Shown here one piece after another: positions 25,390 to 33,963 of a stretch of 64,000 bases of DNA. The position numbers and the translations under genes are program-made. The first letter of the stretch is position 1; every line of letters starts with the position of its first letter. This DNA comes from an uncultured Armatimonadota bacterium (GTDB taxonomy: Bacteria > Armatimonadota > Fimbriimonadia > Fimbriimonadales > Fimbriimonadaceae): the NCBI GenBank assembly GCA_903927345.1, contig CAIYMO010000030.1, positions 20,332 to 84,331 of the forward strand. The letters run 5' to 3'. Below the pieces are notes generated by a model. It saw only the letters and a list, made by a program, of their open reading frames with translations, ran no database searches and was not told where the DNA came from.

Positions 25390-26714
25390 CCCTGCATGGG
25401 TGGGCCATCGTTCTGAATCTGGCTTTGCTGTGTCTTTGTCAGCACCGCCTCTAGTCTTTCGCCCTTAGCGATTCGCTCGATCTGTGCGTTCGTCAGTTTT
25501 AATGAGGTTAGCTGGTGAGGCATCACTCCGGCATCCGCGAGCTTGTCGAGGGCCGTCTTAAAGGTTTTGAGCTTGGCTTTCTGCTCGGTGGTCAGTTCAA
25601 GATAGTTCGCGAGGACGTCTGCTGGTGCCATTCCTCGGGGAGGTCCGCCGGGACCACCGCCACCCGGTCCGCCTTGTCCAGGCCCGCCTTGACCTGGTCC
25701 ACCTTGTCCAGGTCCGCCTTGGCCAAATCCATCTTGACCTCCTTGCCCGGGTCCGCCGAACCCGCCTTGACCTGGTCCACCCTGACCAGGACCACCAAAT
25801 CCGGGCCCACCTTGTCCTCCGCCCGGACCTCTTCGCTGACCGGGTCCGCCCTGTCCATCTTGGCCCGGAGGAGGGCCGCCATCGCGCTTGCTAAAGCTAG
25901 GGTCAGCCTGTCCCTTCAGTTGGCGAGGAATGAACGGGAAGGTATCCGTCAAGACATAGTAGTAGGTGCCGTTCGGGAATTCTGGAGTGACGCCGGTTCG
26001 ACCATTGTGTTGGTCGAGGTGGCCAGCACCGGAAACCCATTCATAGTCCGAAGCAAAGGAGCCGTCATACACTCCGCCAGGGCCATCAGGTCTGGTGCCA
26101 GGCTTCAGCCGGTAACCCGACATGAGCTTCTTCATCGCGCTCACCTTCGACGCATCCGAGTAAGCATAAAGCCCATAGATCGGGTAGCCATCGGCAGCCC
26201 AGCCGACCAAAGCCATCTTGTTCTTGTAGTCGAGCTTGTTGAGCAATCCGTAGGGAAGACCGTGGTAGTGATAAGCGCCGTTAGGTTGGACGTGAGCTAA
26301 GTTTTCATCAACTCCGAGTCCGCGTCCGTTTGCGATTTTGCCCACGAGTGCCTCGTAGTGCCACGCAAAGTTGTTGTTCCAAAGCTCGGCTGTGCCAGGA
26401 TCAAAGGGAACACCGTTGATTGCGACGCCAAACAGATTCCCACGGGCAGGTCGAGTTGCCGGGGTCGGCTTCACCGGGATCGACCAAGAGTATTTCTGCG
26501 GAGAGATCCGATTTGGATTCCCCTGGTTAGGGAACTGACCCACTGAGTGATCCGGAATTCCGTTTGAGCTGATGACGCGCTTGTCGCCCTCAACTTTGAT
26601 GCTGACTTCAGACTTGTACTCAACCGTCCGGTTCGCCGCAACGTACCGTCCCGTTTGCGCCAAAACCATTGCAGCGGCTGCCAGTCCCAGGGTGATAAAG
26701 ATCTTCCTTTTCAT
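25386..26714 (-). CDS. Secreted YHYH-domain protein with silk-like Gly/Pro/Gln repeats
   Basis: A 442-residue exported protein (signal peptide MKRKIFITLGLAAAAMVLAQ). Residues about 40-275 form a YHYH domain with HVQPNGAYHYHGLP and a conserved GWAADGYPIYG. Next comes a region of about 80 residues made almost only of GGPGQ/GFGGPGQ-type repeats, like silk or collagen-like linkers. The C-terminal 75 residues are helical and resemble LTxxQ/Spy-type or calcium-binding-like helical segments (LELTTEQKAKLKTFKTALDKL; ITKTQQ-like end). YHYH proteins are often linked to metal or polymer metabolism; the role here is unknown. Its ribosome-binding site is inside a long hairpin. Confidence 0.82.
   Translation of the reverse strand: MKRKIFITLGLAAAAMVLAQTGRYVAANRTVEYKSEVSIKVEGDKRVISSNGIPDHSVGQFPNQGNPNRISPQKYSWSIPVKPTPATRPARGNLFGVAINGVPFDPGTAELWNNNFAWHYEALVGKIANGRGLGVDENLAHVQPNGAYHYHGLPYGLLNKLDYKNKMALVGWAADGYPIYGLYAYSDASKVSAMKKLMSGYRLKPGTRPDGPGGVYDGSFASDYEWVSGAGHLDQHNGRTGVTPEFPNGTYYYVLTDTFPFIPRQLKGQADPSFSKRDGGPPPGQDGQGGPGQRRGPGGGQGGPGFGGPGQGGPGQGGFGGPGQGGQDGFGQGGPGQGGPGQGGPGQGGPGGGGPGGPPRGMAPADVLANYLELTTEQKAKLKTFKTALDKLADAGVMPHQLTSLKLTNAQIERIAKGERLEAVLTKTQQSQIQNDGPPMQG
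25640..25870 (-). repeat. Low-complexity GPGQ-encoding repeat
   Basis: Short direct repeats of 9-15 bases (GGTCCGCCTTGTCCA-like on the plus strand) encode Gly-Pro-Gly-Gln-Gly repeats in the YHYH protein. Such arrays are prone to slippage and length change. Confidence 0.85.
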
Positions 26715-26716
26715 AA

Positions 26717-26759
26717 CAAATCTCCTTCGTGCTCAAGTATTGAACACGAAGGAGATTTG
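26717..26759 (-). promoter_or_regulatory. Long hairpin enclosing the YHYH gene's ribosome-binding site
   Basis: A perfect 15-bp inverted repeat (26717-26731 with 26745-26759), extended inside by four more pairs after one mismatch. It lies between the GH78 stop and the YHYH start. On the minus strand the 3' arm holds AAGGAG, five to eight bases before the ATG at 26714, so the folded RNA would hide the ribosome-binding site. No T-run follows the arm. Confidence 0.65.
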
Positions 26760-26763
26760 GAAG

Positions 26764-29700
26764 TTATTTGGCTGGCCAAGAAATGTTGAATTCGTAGCGA
26801 CCAGAACCAACTCTGTGGATAGCTTTGTTCGGCAAGACAATCTTCGCGTCTGTATTGACAGGCACTTCGACGCTTACTTTAAGCATTCCTTTCGCGACTT
26901 CCCAGTGGGTCTTGATGTCTCCCCGAACCGACTTGTAGATGCAGTCGGCGAACGTTAGGTTAGGATCAATCTCTGGAGCAATCAGAATCTCTTCAAAGCC
27001 TGGCTTGAGCTCTTTGATTCCTCCGATCTTCTCAAACATCCAGCCCGAAACCGCTCCGTAGGCATAGTGCGCAAAGGAGTTCATTCCTACGTCCTGGAAG
27101 CCCTTCTCAGGAGTCCATCCGTCCCATCTCTCCCAAATACTGGTTGCGCCGTTGACAATCGGGAAGCCCCAGCTTGGGAACGTCGTATTGTGCAGAAGCC
27201 TGAACGCCACGTCGTTCCGCCCGATCTTGCTGAGAACGTGCATCAAATCGCGGGTTCCGACGAATCCCGTCGAAAGGTGCCACTTCCGTGCCTCAATGTT
27301 CTTGATCAGGTGGTCAGAAGCCTTCTGGACCAGGTCGGCTGGCATCAGGTCGAAGTACAGCGCGAGAACATAGCCTGTCTGCGTCTCGCCACGAACGTGC
27401 CCTTCTGCGTCGATAAACGCCTTCTGGAACGCCGTTTTGATCTTGTCATGAAGTTCGTCATACTCGGCAGCATCGACTCGGTTACCCAAAATCCGCGCAG
27501 CGTCAGCAACCAGCTTGGTGCTACCTGCGAAGTAGGCGGTGGTGATCACATCGCTCGGTGTATCAGCGTTGATGCTGAGCCAGTCACCAAAGATGTGATA
27601 GTTTTTAGGAGGAAGCATGTCCTTAGTTGATCTGGCCTTGCAGAACTCGACAAATTTCTTCATCTGCGGATAGTGCTGCTCCAGCAGATCTCGATCTCCG
27701 TAGACTTGGTAAATCGTCATCGGGCAGATGACGCCTGCATCGCCCCAAGCTGGACCACCATCGTCGAGCCCCTTCAGAACTGGCGAAACCTTAGGGAAGT
27801 TGCCATCCGCGCTCTGAGAGTCATCAAGGGTAACCAGCCACTTTTGGAAGAACGCCTGGACATCGCTGTAGTAAGTTGCCGTTCGTATGTAAGCCTGAGC
27901 ATCGCCGGTCCAACCGAGCCGCTCGTCGCGCTGCGGACAGTCGGTCGGAATGTCCACGAAGTTCATCTTCTGGGTCCACCAGGCGTTGCTGATCAGCTTG
28001 TTCAGCATTGCGTCGCTGGTCTTCAGAGTCCCACTTTCTGGAGTGCTTGAAGAGATCGCGACCGCTTGGAACGTGTCCTTCGAAGGCGCGCTTGGGGCCC
28101 CCGCCACTTCGATGTACTGGAAGCCGTGGAACGTGAATCTCGGATTCCATTCCTCACCACCACCTCGGCAGGTGTAAGTATCGATCGCCTGAGCAAGACG
28201 CAAGTTATCGGTATAAAGGTTGCCCTTCGCATCAAGGCGCTCACCATGACGAATCGTAAGCTTAGTTCCCGCAGGGTAGTTCACTTTCAAGTGAATGAAG
28301 CCCGTCAAGTTCTGACCAAAGTCAATCAGATACTTGTCGCCCTGCTTCGTCACTGTCTTCGCTTTGAACCGTGCGTACTCACGGACCGGGTCGCCGTTAA
28401 ACGCTTCTAACGTGCCGATCTTTGGCTGAGCTACTTTAGCCGGGCTCGCGCTTCGGCTTCGAGCCAAGGTCGCATCAAACTTTTCACCGTGAAGGAAGTG
28501 CTCGTCTCGAACTGGTCCTTCGGAAACGGTCCAGGATGAGTCGCTGCCAATCGTTTCGGTCGTTCCGTCGGTGTATTCAATCTCCGCCTGCATAAGCAGC
28601 ATAGGGGTGTCGCCGTAATGCTCGCGCTGCGCTCCCCAAGCGACATATCCCGTGTACCAGCCTTGACCAAGAACGGCACCGAGCTTGTTTTCACCCTGCT
28701 TGATCGACTTCGTGATGTCAAACGTTCGGTAGAGAACTTGTTTGCTGTACTCGGTCCAGCCAGGTGTAAACAGATCTTCGGTCACCCGCTCGCCATTCAG
28801 TTCATAGTCGGCGATTCCCAGAGCCGTCGCATAAAGCGTCGCCCGGAAGACTTTTTTCGAGACCTTGAACGGCTTGTCGAAGTATTGAGCTGGAGCTTTG
28901 ACAAGGGCACGTTGGCCGAGCGTGCCCCAAGGGTTCATCCCGTAGGCTCCCACGACAACTGCAGCCTTGCCATCGGCTTGCCACGAGTCGTCGGTGCTTG
29001 CGAAGACGGTTGTTTGAGCGCCCTCTCCAACGATTCGCGCGATTACGCCAGCATGGCCGCGCTGGTCGTTTATCGCAAGAATCTTGATTTCATTCCCTTC
29101 AGCGCGAAGGTCCTTGAGTTCAATATTGTGAAGCGTCCGCCACGAATCAGTTCCGCTCGTCTTTAGAATCTCCTTTCCGTTGACCCAAACTTGTACATGG
29201 TCATCACCCGTGATCAGGAGTCGTGCTTTAGCCGCCTTGCCATCGGACCCCTTCGCGGAGAACGTCTTGGTAATCGTCGTTGCGCCACCGGCCGTCTGAT
29301 CGCCCTTCTCGGTCGAATTCCAAATCCACTTTGCTCCCGAGAGCGCATCTGGGGTTGCTACAGGCTTGTTGCCGTGAATCCACTTCGCCGAATAATCCGC
29401 CGCCGTTTGAATTCCCGTTCCAAATCGCTCGGCCTTCGTCCAACTCGAAGCAACTCCGTCCTGATCCCAGACTTGGAGCTTCCAGAAACAATCAAGCTTT
29501 GGCCTCAGAGTCTTTCCGGCGTATTTGATTCCGTAGGTCGCCGAGGAAGAAACCTTCCCCGTGTCCCAGAGGTCCCCGATCTCTTGGTTCAACAGGTTTG
29601 GATTTGTGGCAACGAGAAGCCGATATCCGGTCTGGCGCAAATTAGTCGCCTTGGGTTCATTGCTATTAAGCTTCCAGCTAAAAACGGGTTGAAGACCCTG

Positions 29701-29784
29701 AATCGACAGAGGCTGACTCAGGGCGTTCAACCTGAGCTCGTATGGCAGGATGGCGCACGCAAGAATTGCAGAAGGAACTAGCAT
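26764..29784 (-). CDS. Alpha-L-rhamnosidase (GH78)
   Basis: A 1006-residue secreted enzyme removing terminal alpha-L-rhamnose from glycans or glycosides. Order: signal-like N-terminus, a fibronectin/N-terminal beta domain (LRQTGYRLLVA), a carbohydrate-binding beta domain with VWVNGKEIL, the bac_rhamnosid concanavalin-like domain (ATALGIADYELNGERVTEDLFTPGWTEY), then the catalytic (alpha/alpha)6 barrel with DCPQRDERLGWTGDAQ, which carries the acidic residues of GH78, and a C-terminal beta domain. A TAAACT box lies eight bases before the ATG. It is part of a four-gene minus-strand group with gaps of 27-61 bases. Confidence 0.92.
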   Translation of the reverse strand: MLVPSAILACAILPYELRLNALSQPLSIQGLQPVFSWKLNSNEPKATNLRQTGYRLLVATNPNLLNQEIGDLWDTGKVSSSATYGIKYAGKTLRPKLDCFWKLQVWDQDGVASSWTKAERFGTGIQTAADYSAKWIHGNKPVATPDALSGAKWIWNSTEKGDQTAGGATTITKTFSAKGSDGKAAKARLLITGDDHVQVWVNGKEILKTSGTDSWRTLHNIELKDLRAEGNEIKILAINDQRGHAGVIARIVGEGAQTTVFASTDDSWQADGKAAVVVGAYGMNPWGTLGQRALVKAPAQYFDKPFKVSKKVFRATLYATALGIADYELNGERVTEDLFTPGWTEYSKQVLYRTFDITKSIKQGENKLGAVLGQGWYTGYVAWGAQREHYGDTPMLLMQAEIEYTDGTTETIGSDSSWTVSEGPVRDEHFLHGEKFDATLARSRSASPAKVAQPKIGTLEAFNGDPVREYARFKAKTVTKQGDKYLIDFGQNLTGFIHLKVNYPAGTKLTIRHGERLDAKGNLYTDNLRLAQAIDTYTCRGGGEEWNPRFTFHGFQYIEVAGAPSAPSKDTFQAVAISSSTPESGTLKTSDAMLNKLISNAWWTQKMNFVDIPTDCPQRDERLGWTGDAQAYIRTATYYSDVQAFFQKWLVTLDDSQSADGNFPKVSPVLKGLDDGGPAWGDAGVICPMTIYQVYGDRDLLEQHYPQMKKFVEFCKARSTKDMLPPKNYHIFGDWLSINADTPSDVITTAYFAGSTKLVADAARILGNRVDAAEYDELHDKIKTAFQKAFIDAEGHVRGETQTGYVLALYFDLMPADLVQKASDHLIKNIEARKWHLSTGFVGTRDLMHVLSKIGRNDVAFRLLHNTTFPSWGFPIVNGATSIWERWDGWTPEKGFQDVGMNSFAHYAYGAVSGWMFEKIGGIKELKPGFEEILIAPEIDPNLTFADCIYKSVRGDIKTHWEVAKGMLKVSVEVPVNTDAKIVLPNKAIHRVGSGRYEFNISWPAK

Positions 29785-29845
29785 TTAAGCCGAGTTTAGC
29801 CCTCAACGATTTCGAATGCAACATTGACTTTTGCGACCGAACCTG

Positions 29846-32524
29846 TTACGGCAAAATCAAATCCTTTTTCCGTGCTTCTGGCTGAATCTTCAGGCGCTTA
29901 ACCTTTCCGTTCGCGAATTCACATTCCACAACTGTGTTGCCCGGAGCGAAGAGACGGAATTTAACATCCCAGTCCTTTGGCCAAGCTGGAAGAAGTCGAA
30001 TCTTCCCGCCGAGTTCCATCGGTTCGCACTGCATTAACATCAGGTGAGTCTGATTAAGCAGGTTTCCGCCGTGATTCTGATCGGGAAGCCAGTCAAAGTT
30101 GGGACCCCAGGTCGCCGGCCAGCGATAGGCAGGATGAGAGTTGCGCACTTTGCCGTGGAGAATTCTTGCCGCTTCATCCGTCATCCCGAGCATGGCTGCG
30201 ACGTTTCCGTCGTAACCCCAGCCATTATCCAGTCGGTTTTTGCGGTTGGCATATGCCGCCTTTGCTTCCGTAACGAACTTAGGCTGATTGAGCGAAACAT
30301 TTCCAAAAGGCCACACCGCGTACAATTCGCCGTTCTCAACGTTCGATATCTTCGGCAGATACTTTTCCGCCGGGGCCAACTGCGCCGTCCCGTTCCTAGA
30401 CTCAATGGGCAGTTTCGGTAGTTGCTTCGACAGCCGGGCATACGTCGCGCGCTGGGTTGCCGACTTGCCGGAAGGTGCTAGCGCGTTGAGTCGTTCCAGA
30501 ATCCGATGGAGTCCTGCGACGACGGGCATGTCGTTGACGACGCCCTCCCAATACGTTTCCACCACCTGCGTGGGATCAATGATCAACGTTCCATTGGCAT
30601 CTCGTTTGAATCGCGTATCGAAATAGGCAAGGACCTGGTCTGCCATTGGTAAGACGCGTTTTCGCAAGAACTCCGCATCCTGCGTGTAGTCGTATCGATC
30701 CAGCATCAGGTTCACAAGTTCCGGTCCCTGATTCCACGCATCGTCCCACCATGGGCATTGCACTTCATTTGGCTTCAGACCCTCTCGGTTCCAGCCATAG
30801 TCTGTTCCTGCATAAGTCCCGAACGGTGTCATCGTTTCGGGGAAGTAAGCCCCTTTCACCCCGTGGTAACTTGCTGCCCGACTCTTCGCCAAGGGAAGCG
30901 CGGCTTCGTAAAGCTTCCAAAAGGGTTCCATCATTTCAAAATCGCCATTGGCGAGCATCGGATGATACATGTGGCGCGTGTTTTGGAACCAGAACGCGTC
31001 ACCCCAATTGCGGAAGTCAGGGTTCGAGTTGCGGCCCATCGCAGAGGGCTCCACGGTGTAGTAACCACCATTAAACTTGATTGGGTAGTTGCCCCTACCT
31101 TGGCACGCCTGGACGTATCGCTGGAGGGTGTAGCCACGTGTGATTTGCGACCCCGATTCGACCTTTGTTTCGGCAACTACTCTCCCATCTACTTGAATGA
31201 TCGCTTTGCCTGTTTTACTGTGATAAGTCGCTTGAACATGACTTCGTTTGCCGACTGAGAGAACATCCTTTGCCGAGAGTTCCATGTCGCCCACGATGAA
31301 GCGAATAGCATTGCCTGGATGTGTGTCGAGAAGGAATCCATCGTTTCGTCCCGCCGTTAGCTTGTCGAAGATTCGGCCAGCCTTCAGTTCGGAAGGGGTG
31401 ATAAAAGCTTCCAGCGTCAGGTCTTTCGGCTGGAATGCAACATCGTGAGGCATACTGTCCAGCCACCGACCAAACTCCTTTTCAACCTCGGAGGCATCTG
31501 CAGAAGCGGAGTATTTCCAGTCCTCAATTCTCCCAGGGAAAACGTTCTGGCCGTTCGAGTCATGTCCTCGGCGGATCGGGAAATTATTATCTGGGACCTT
31601 CTGAGAAGGCGCTTTTTCCGAAGCGAAGACATAGGATCGATTCCAAAAGTTGTTCCACAAAGCCTGAGTCCGTGGCCACGCTTGCGCCGAAGGGGAGCGC
31701 TCAAGTAGTTTGGCGGTTTCCGTTTCCCAAGTCGGAAGCGATCGGTTGGTATGGACGGCGATGCTGATGTCGATTCGGCTGCTAGGAGAGTCGGACCTCA
31801 GGCCGTTCGGCCCCGCCGCCGAAAGCCCGTTGCCTTTGATAATTGCTCCAAACGTTCTGCCAAGTAGCGGGTCTGTTGTCCCTGCCAGCCCAGTCAAGGA
31901 TTGTTCGGCAAGAAGAATGGGCACGATCGAAGTACGGTTCGTGTGGTACCAGCCAATCTGCTTCTGACTTGTCCGGTTAAGAGGTTGATCCGCCGATTCA
32001 ATCAAAGAAACAGGAGCACCTTTTGAACTCCAAGCCGAATTCGCATCAGAGTCCGGCAAGGTTCTGTCTGAGTTTCGCCAATTATCGGTCGCGACGGTGA
32101 CGGAGACCGGTAGAGCAGAGGACCCTTCGAGGTGGATTACGTGATGCGCCGAGTCCACATACAAATTCAGGGCTGTCCCCTTGCCACGGAAGATAATGCG
32201 GCCGTTGTAAAGATCAAGGTGCTGTTCAAATGCACCCGCAACGAACGGATTTGGTGTGAGTTTGACCCGGACTCGGCCAACTTTTAGGATGCGCGAGATC
32301 TCAGAAAACGAATCGGTCCGCGCAATCAAGAGACAAATCTCGCCCGACGCGGCATCCGTCCAAGCATTAAGCACAACTTCGCCATTTCCGATCGGCATGG
32401 AATCGGTTGCACTGGTCGAAGCTGAGCTCCAACGAATGTCCTGAGTGCCAAGTTGGGATTTAACAGACTGGCCGAAGGCGGTAGTCACTTGGAGCAGGGC
32501 GACGAGAAGTGCGATAAAACGCAT
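29846..32524 (-). CDS. DUF5703/LamG glycoside hydrolase-like protein (GH95-like barrel)
   Basis: An 892-residue secreted protein. Signal peptide MRFIALLVALLQVTTAFGQ. The N-terminal 270 residues (IRWSSASTSATDSMPIGNGEVVLNAW, then LLIARTDSFSE) match the DUF5703/GH95-like N-terminal beta domain. Residues around 340-460 form a LamG/concanavalin-type insert (LTLEAFITPSELKAGRIFDKL and IIQVDGRVVAE). The C-terminal part is an (alpha/alpha)6 toroid with WGDAFWFQNTRHMYHPML, WWDDAWNQGPELV and GNLLNQTHLMLMQCEP. It is probably a fucosidase- or galactosidase-type enzyme acting with the rhamnosidase. The ATG at 32524 is favoured by the signal peptide and a -10 box. Confidence 0.8.
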   Translation of the reverse strand: MRFIALLVALLQVTTAFGQSVKSQLGTQDIRWSSASTSATDSMPIGNGEVVLNAWTDAASGEICLLIARTDSFSEISRILKVGRVRVKLTPNPFVAGAFEQHLDLYNGRIIFRGKGTALNLYVDSAHHVIHLEGSSALPVSVTVATDNWRNSDRTLPDSDANSAWSSKGAPVSLIESADQPLNRTSQKQIGWYHTNRTSIVPILLAEQSLTGLAGTTDPLLGRTFGAIIKGNGLSAAGPNGLRSDSPSSRIDISIAVHTNRSLPTWETETAKLLERSPSAQAWPRTQALWNNFWNRSYVFASEKAPSQKVPDNNFPIRRGHDSNGQNVFPGRIEDWKYSASADASEVEKEFGRWLDSMPHDVAFQPKDLTLEAFITPSELKAGRIFDKLTAGRNDGFLLDTHPGNAIRFIVGDMELSAKDVLSVGKRSHVQATYHSKTGKAIIQVDGRVVAETKVESGSQITRGYTLQRYVQACQGRGNYPIKFNGGYYTVEPSAMGRNSNPDFRNWGDAFWFQNTRHMYHPMLANGDFEMMEPFWKLYEAALPLAKSRAASYHGVKGAYFPETMTPFGTYAGTDYGWNREGLKPNEVQCPWWDDAWNQGPELVNLMLDRYDYTQDAEFLRKRVLPMADQVLAYFDTRFKRDANGTLIIDPTQVVETYWEGVVNDMPVVAGLHRILERLNALAPSGKSATQRATYARLSKQLPKLPIESRNGTAQLAPAEKYLPKISNVENGELYAVWPFGNVSLNQPKFVTEAKAAYANRKNRLDNGWGYDGNVAAMLGMTDEAARILHGKVRNSHPAYRWPATWGPNFDWLPDQNHGGNLLNQTHLMLMQCEPMELGGKIRLLPAWPKDWDVKFRLFAPGNTVVECEFANGKVKRLKIQPEARKKDLILP

Positions 32525-32531
32525 ATCCGTC

Positions 32532-32537
32532 ACCCTA
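32532..32537 (-). promoter_or_regulatory. Leaderless -10 box (TAGGGT)
   Basis: TAGGGT ends seven bases before the ATG at 32524; a possible internal promoter of the glycosidase group. Confidence 0.4.
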
Positions 32538-32551
32538 CCCCGAAAGGGAAG

Positions 32552-33886
32552 CTATTTCAAAACTCGCCCGAGCCACTCTAACAAGACAGAGGTGACCTCA
32601 GGGTTGTGGACGTTGCCTGGCTTGCCCCATTTCGTCATGCTGTCCTTAAATGAAGTGGTGTTGAAGAAGCCGTGATCGGCGTTTTTAAGCAACCGATATT
32701 CGCCGAATCCCGGCTTGACCGCATTGACACAATTGGCGATTTCTTCTTGATCCCAGCCCGTGCTGATGAAGTCGTATTCGCCCCAAAGCGAGAGCACGTT
32801 GCAGTTCGTCTTTGCCCATGCCTCCGGCAGGTTCTTGAGCGACAATTGTTGGAAAAATCTCAGGCCAACCCCTGAATATGTCTTTCCGTCCGGGAAGGTG
32901 TCAGTCACCGCAGCCTTAAGCTTTGGATTCTTCTTGATGATCTGAGCCGGCAGCAGTTGGTCGTTGTAGGTGTAGTGCAAAATCTGGCTCAACTGAACCT
33001 GGTGAGCATCAATCTCAGGACCGGTAGCTCCTGCAAGCGCCATCTGTCGACGCTCATTCTCAAGGTTGTATTCGATCCAACTCTTGTACATTGTCGCGCA
33101 CGACGCAATCCCTTTGACCTGCTCAGCCGCACCAACCAGCGGTCCAAACGCTCCGCCCATTGAGTGACCAAAAATCGCAATCTTTGACTTGTCAACAAAC
33201 GGAAGAGTCTTCACCATTCGGAGAGACTGGATGTAGGCATCCAATTCGTCGTTAAACAAAAGGTCGGTGTAGGCCGGCCCGTCGCTGTCGCCTTGCCCCG
33301 GCTTTTCGGTGCGGACAATTGCGTAACCCGCTTTTGAAATCGGTTCGAGGATGTTGCCGTACGGAACCGAACGAAACTCTCCGTCCATGCTGTACGAACC
33401 AATTCCCCCGATGACAAACAACGTTGGGAACGGTCCGGCACCTTTCGGGTGGGTTGCAATCACTCGGATGCGATTGCCCTTGCTCACCACGTGGGTGTAA
33501 ACAACGTCGATTCCTTCGCCCTTCTGCTTCGGCTTTTCCACCAGAGCCGCTTGCAGAGTCACGGTCTTCCCACCGCGATTAACAACAGCGATCAAATTCT
33601 CACCTGCCCGCATCGTCCGCAACACGCCGGTCACATCGGCTGTGGTACTAATCGCCTTACGATTAAGGGAGATCAAGACGTCATTCGGCGCAAGTTTGAG
33701 CGCTTCCGCGGTGAGTCCAGGCAAGATCGTGGATGCCTTAACTCCGGCCTTCAAACCCAGGGACTTTGCTTCGTCCGCCGACAGCGGAGCCATCTGGAGC
33801 CCCAGCGCGCCTCGTCGGGGAAGTTCTTGGGAGAGTGCCGCTGTGGCAAGAAGGGCGAGACTAATCACGCTGACGATTCGGGGCAT
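32552..33886 (-). CDS. Secreted PDZ-alpha/beta hydrolase
   Basis: A 444-residue exported protein (signal MPRIVSVISLALLATAALSQ). Residues about 25-115 are PDZ-like (GALGLQMAPLSADEAKSLGL, LAPNDVLISLNRKAI). From residue 125 there is an alpha/beta hydrolase with VIGGIGSYSMDG, RTEKPGQGDSDGP, the nucleophile elbow GHSMGG, the acid near SLWGEYDFISTG and the His in NADHGFF. This is a dienelactone-hydrolase or acyl-peptidase-like arrangement; the substrate is unknown. A TAAAAT box six bases before the ATG suggests that the four-gene minus-strand group starts here. Confidence 0.83.
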   Translation of the reverse strand: MPRIVSVISLALLATAALSQELPRRGALGLQMAPLSADEAKSLGLKAGVKASTILPGLTAEALKLAPNDVLISLNRKAISTTADVTGVLRTMRAGENLIAVVNRGGKTVTLQAALVEKPKQKGEGIDVVYTHVVSKGNRIRVIATHPKGAGPFPTLFVIGGIGSYSMDGEFRSVPYGNILEPISKAGYAIVRTEKPGQGDSDGPAYTDLLFNDELDAYIQSLRMVKTLPFVDKSKIAIFGHSMGGAFGPLVGAAEQVKGIASCATMYKSWIEYNLENERRQMALAGATGPEIDAHQVQLSQILHYTYNDQLLPAQIIKKNPKLKAAVTDTFPDGKTYSGVGLRFFQQLSLKNLPEAWAKTNCNVLSLWGEYDFISTGWDQEEIANCVNAVKPGFGEYRLLKNADHGFFNTTSFKDSMTKWGKPGNVHNPEVTSVLLEWLGRVLK

Positions 33887-33892
33887 GCTGAG

Positions 33893-33898
33893 ATTTTA
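33893..33898 (-). promoter_or_regulatory. Leaderless -10 box (TAAAAT)
   Basis: TAAAAT ends six bases before the ATG at 33886. Confidence 0.52.
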
Positions 33899-33950
33899 CG
33901 GAATTCAGACGCGGCACAGTTCCAGTTGCAAAAAATGAAGCCATTTAAAC

Positions 33951-33956
33951 TAAACT
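33951..33956 (+). promoter_or_regulatory. Leaderless -10 box (TAAACT)
   Basis: TAAACT ends seven bases before the ATG at 33964; TTGCAA at 33926-33931 could serve as -35 with a long 19-base spacer. Confidence 0.52.
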
Positions 33957-33963
33957 GCCCCTC

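Noticed and set aside
25515-26300. Plus-strand open frame opposite the YHYH gene, with Ser/Leu/Thr repeats
   Set aside because: It mirrors the GPGQ repeats and the YHYH coding frame; the minus-strand protein has a signal peptide and recognised domains.
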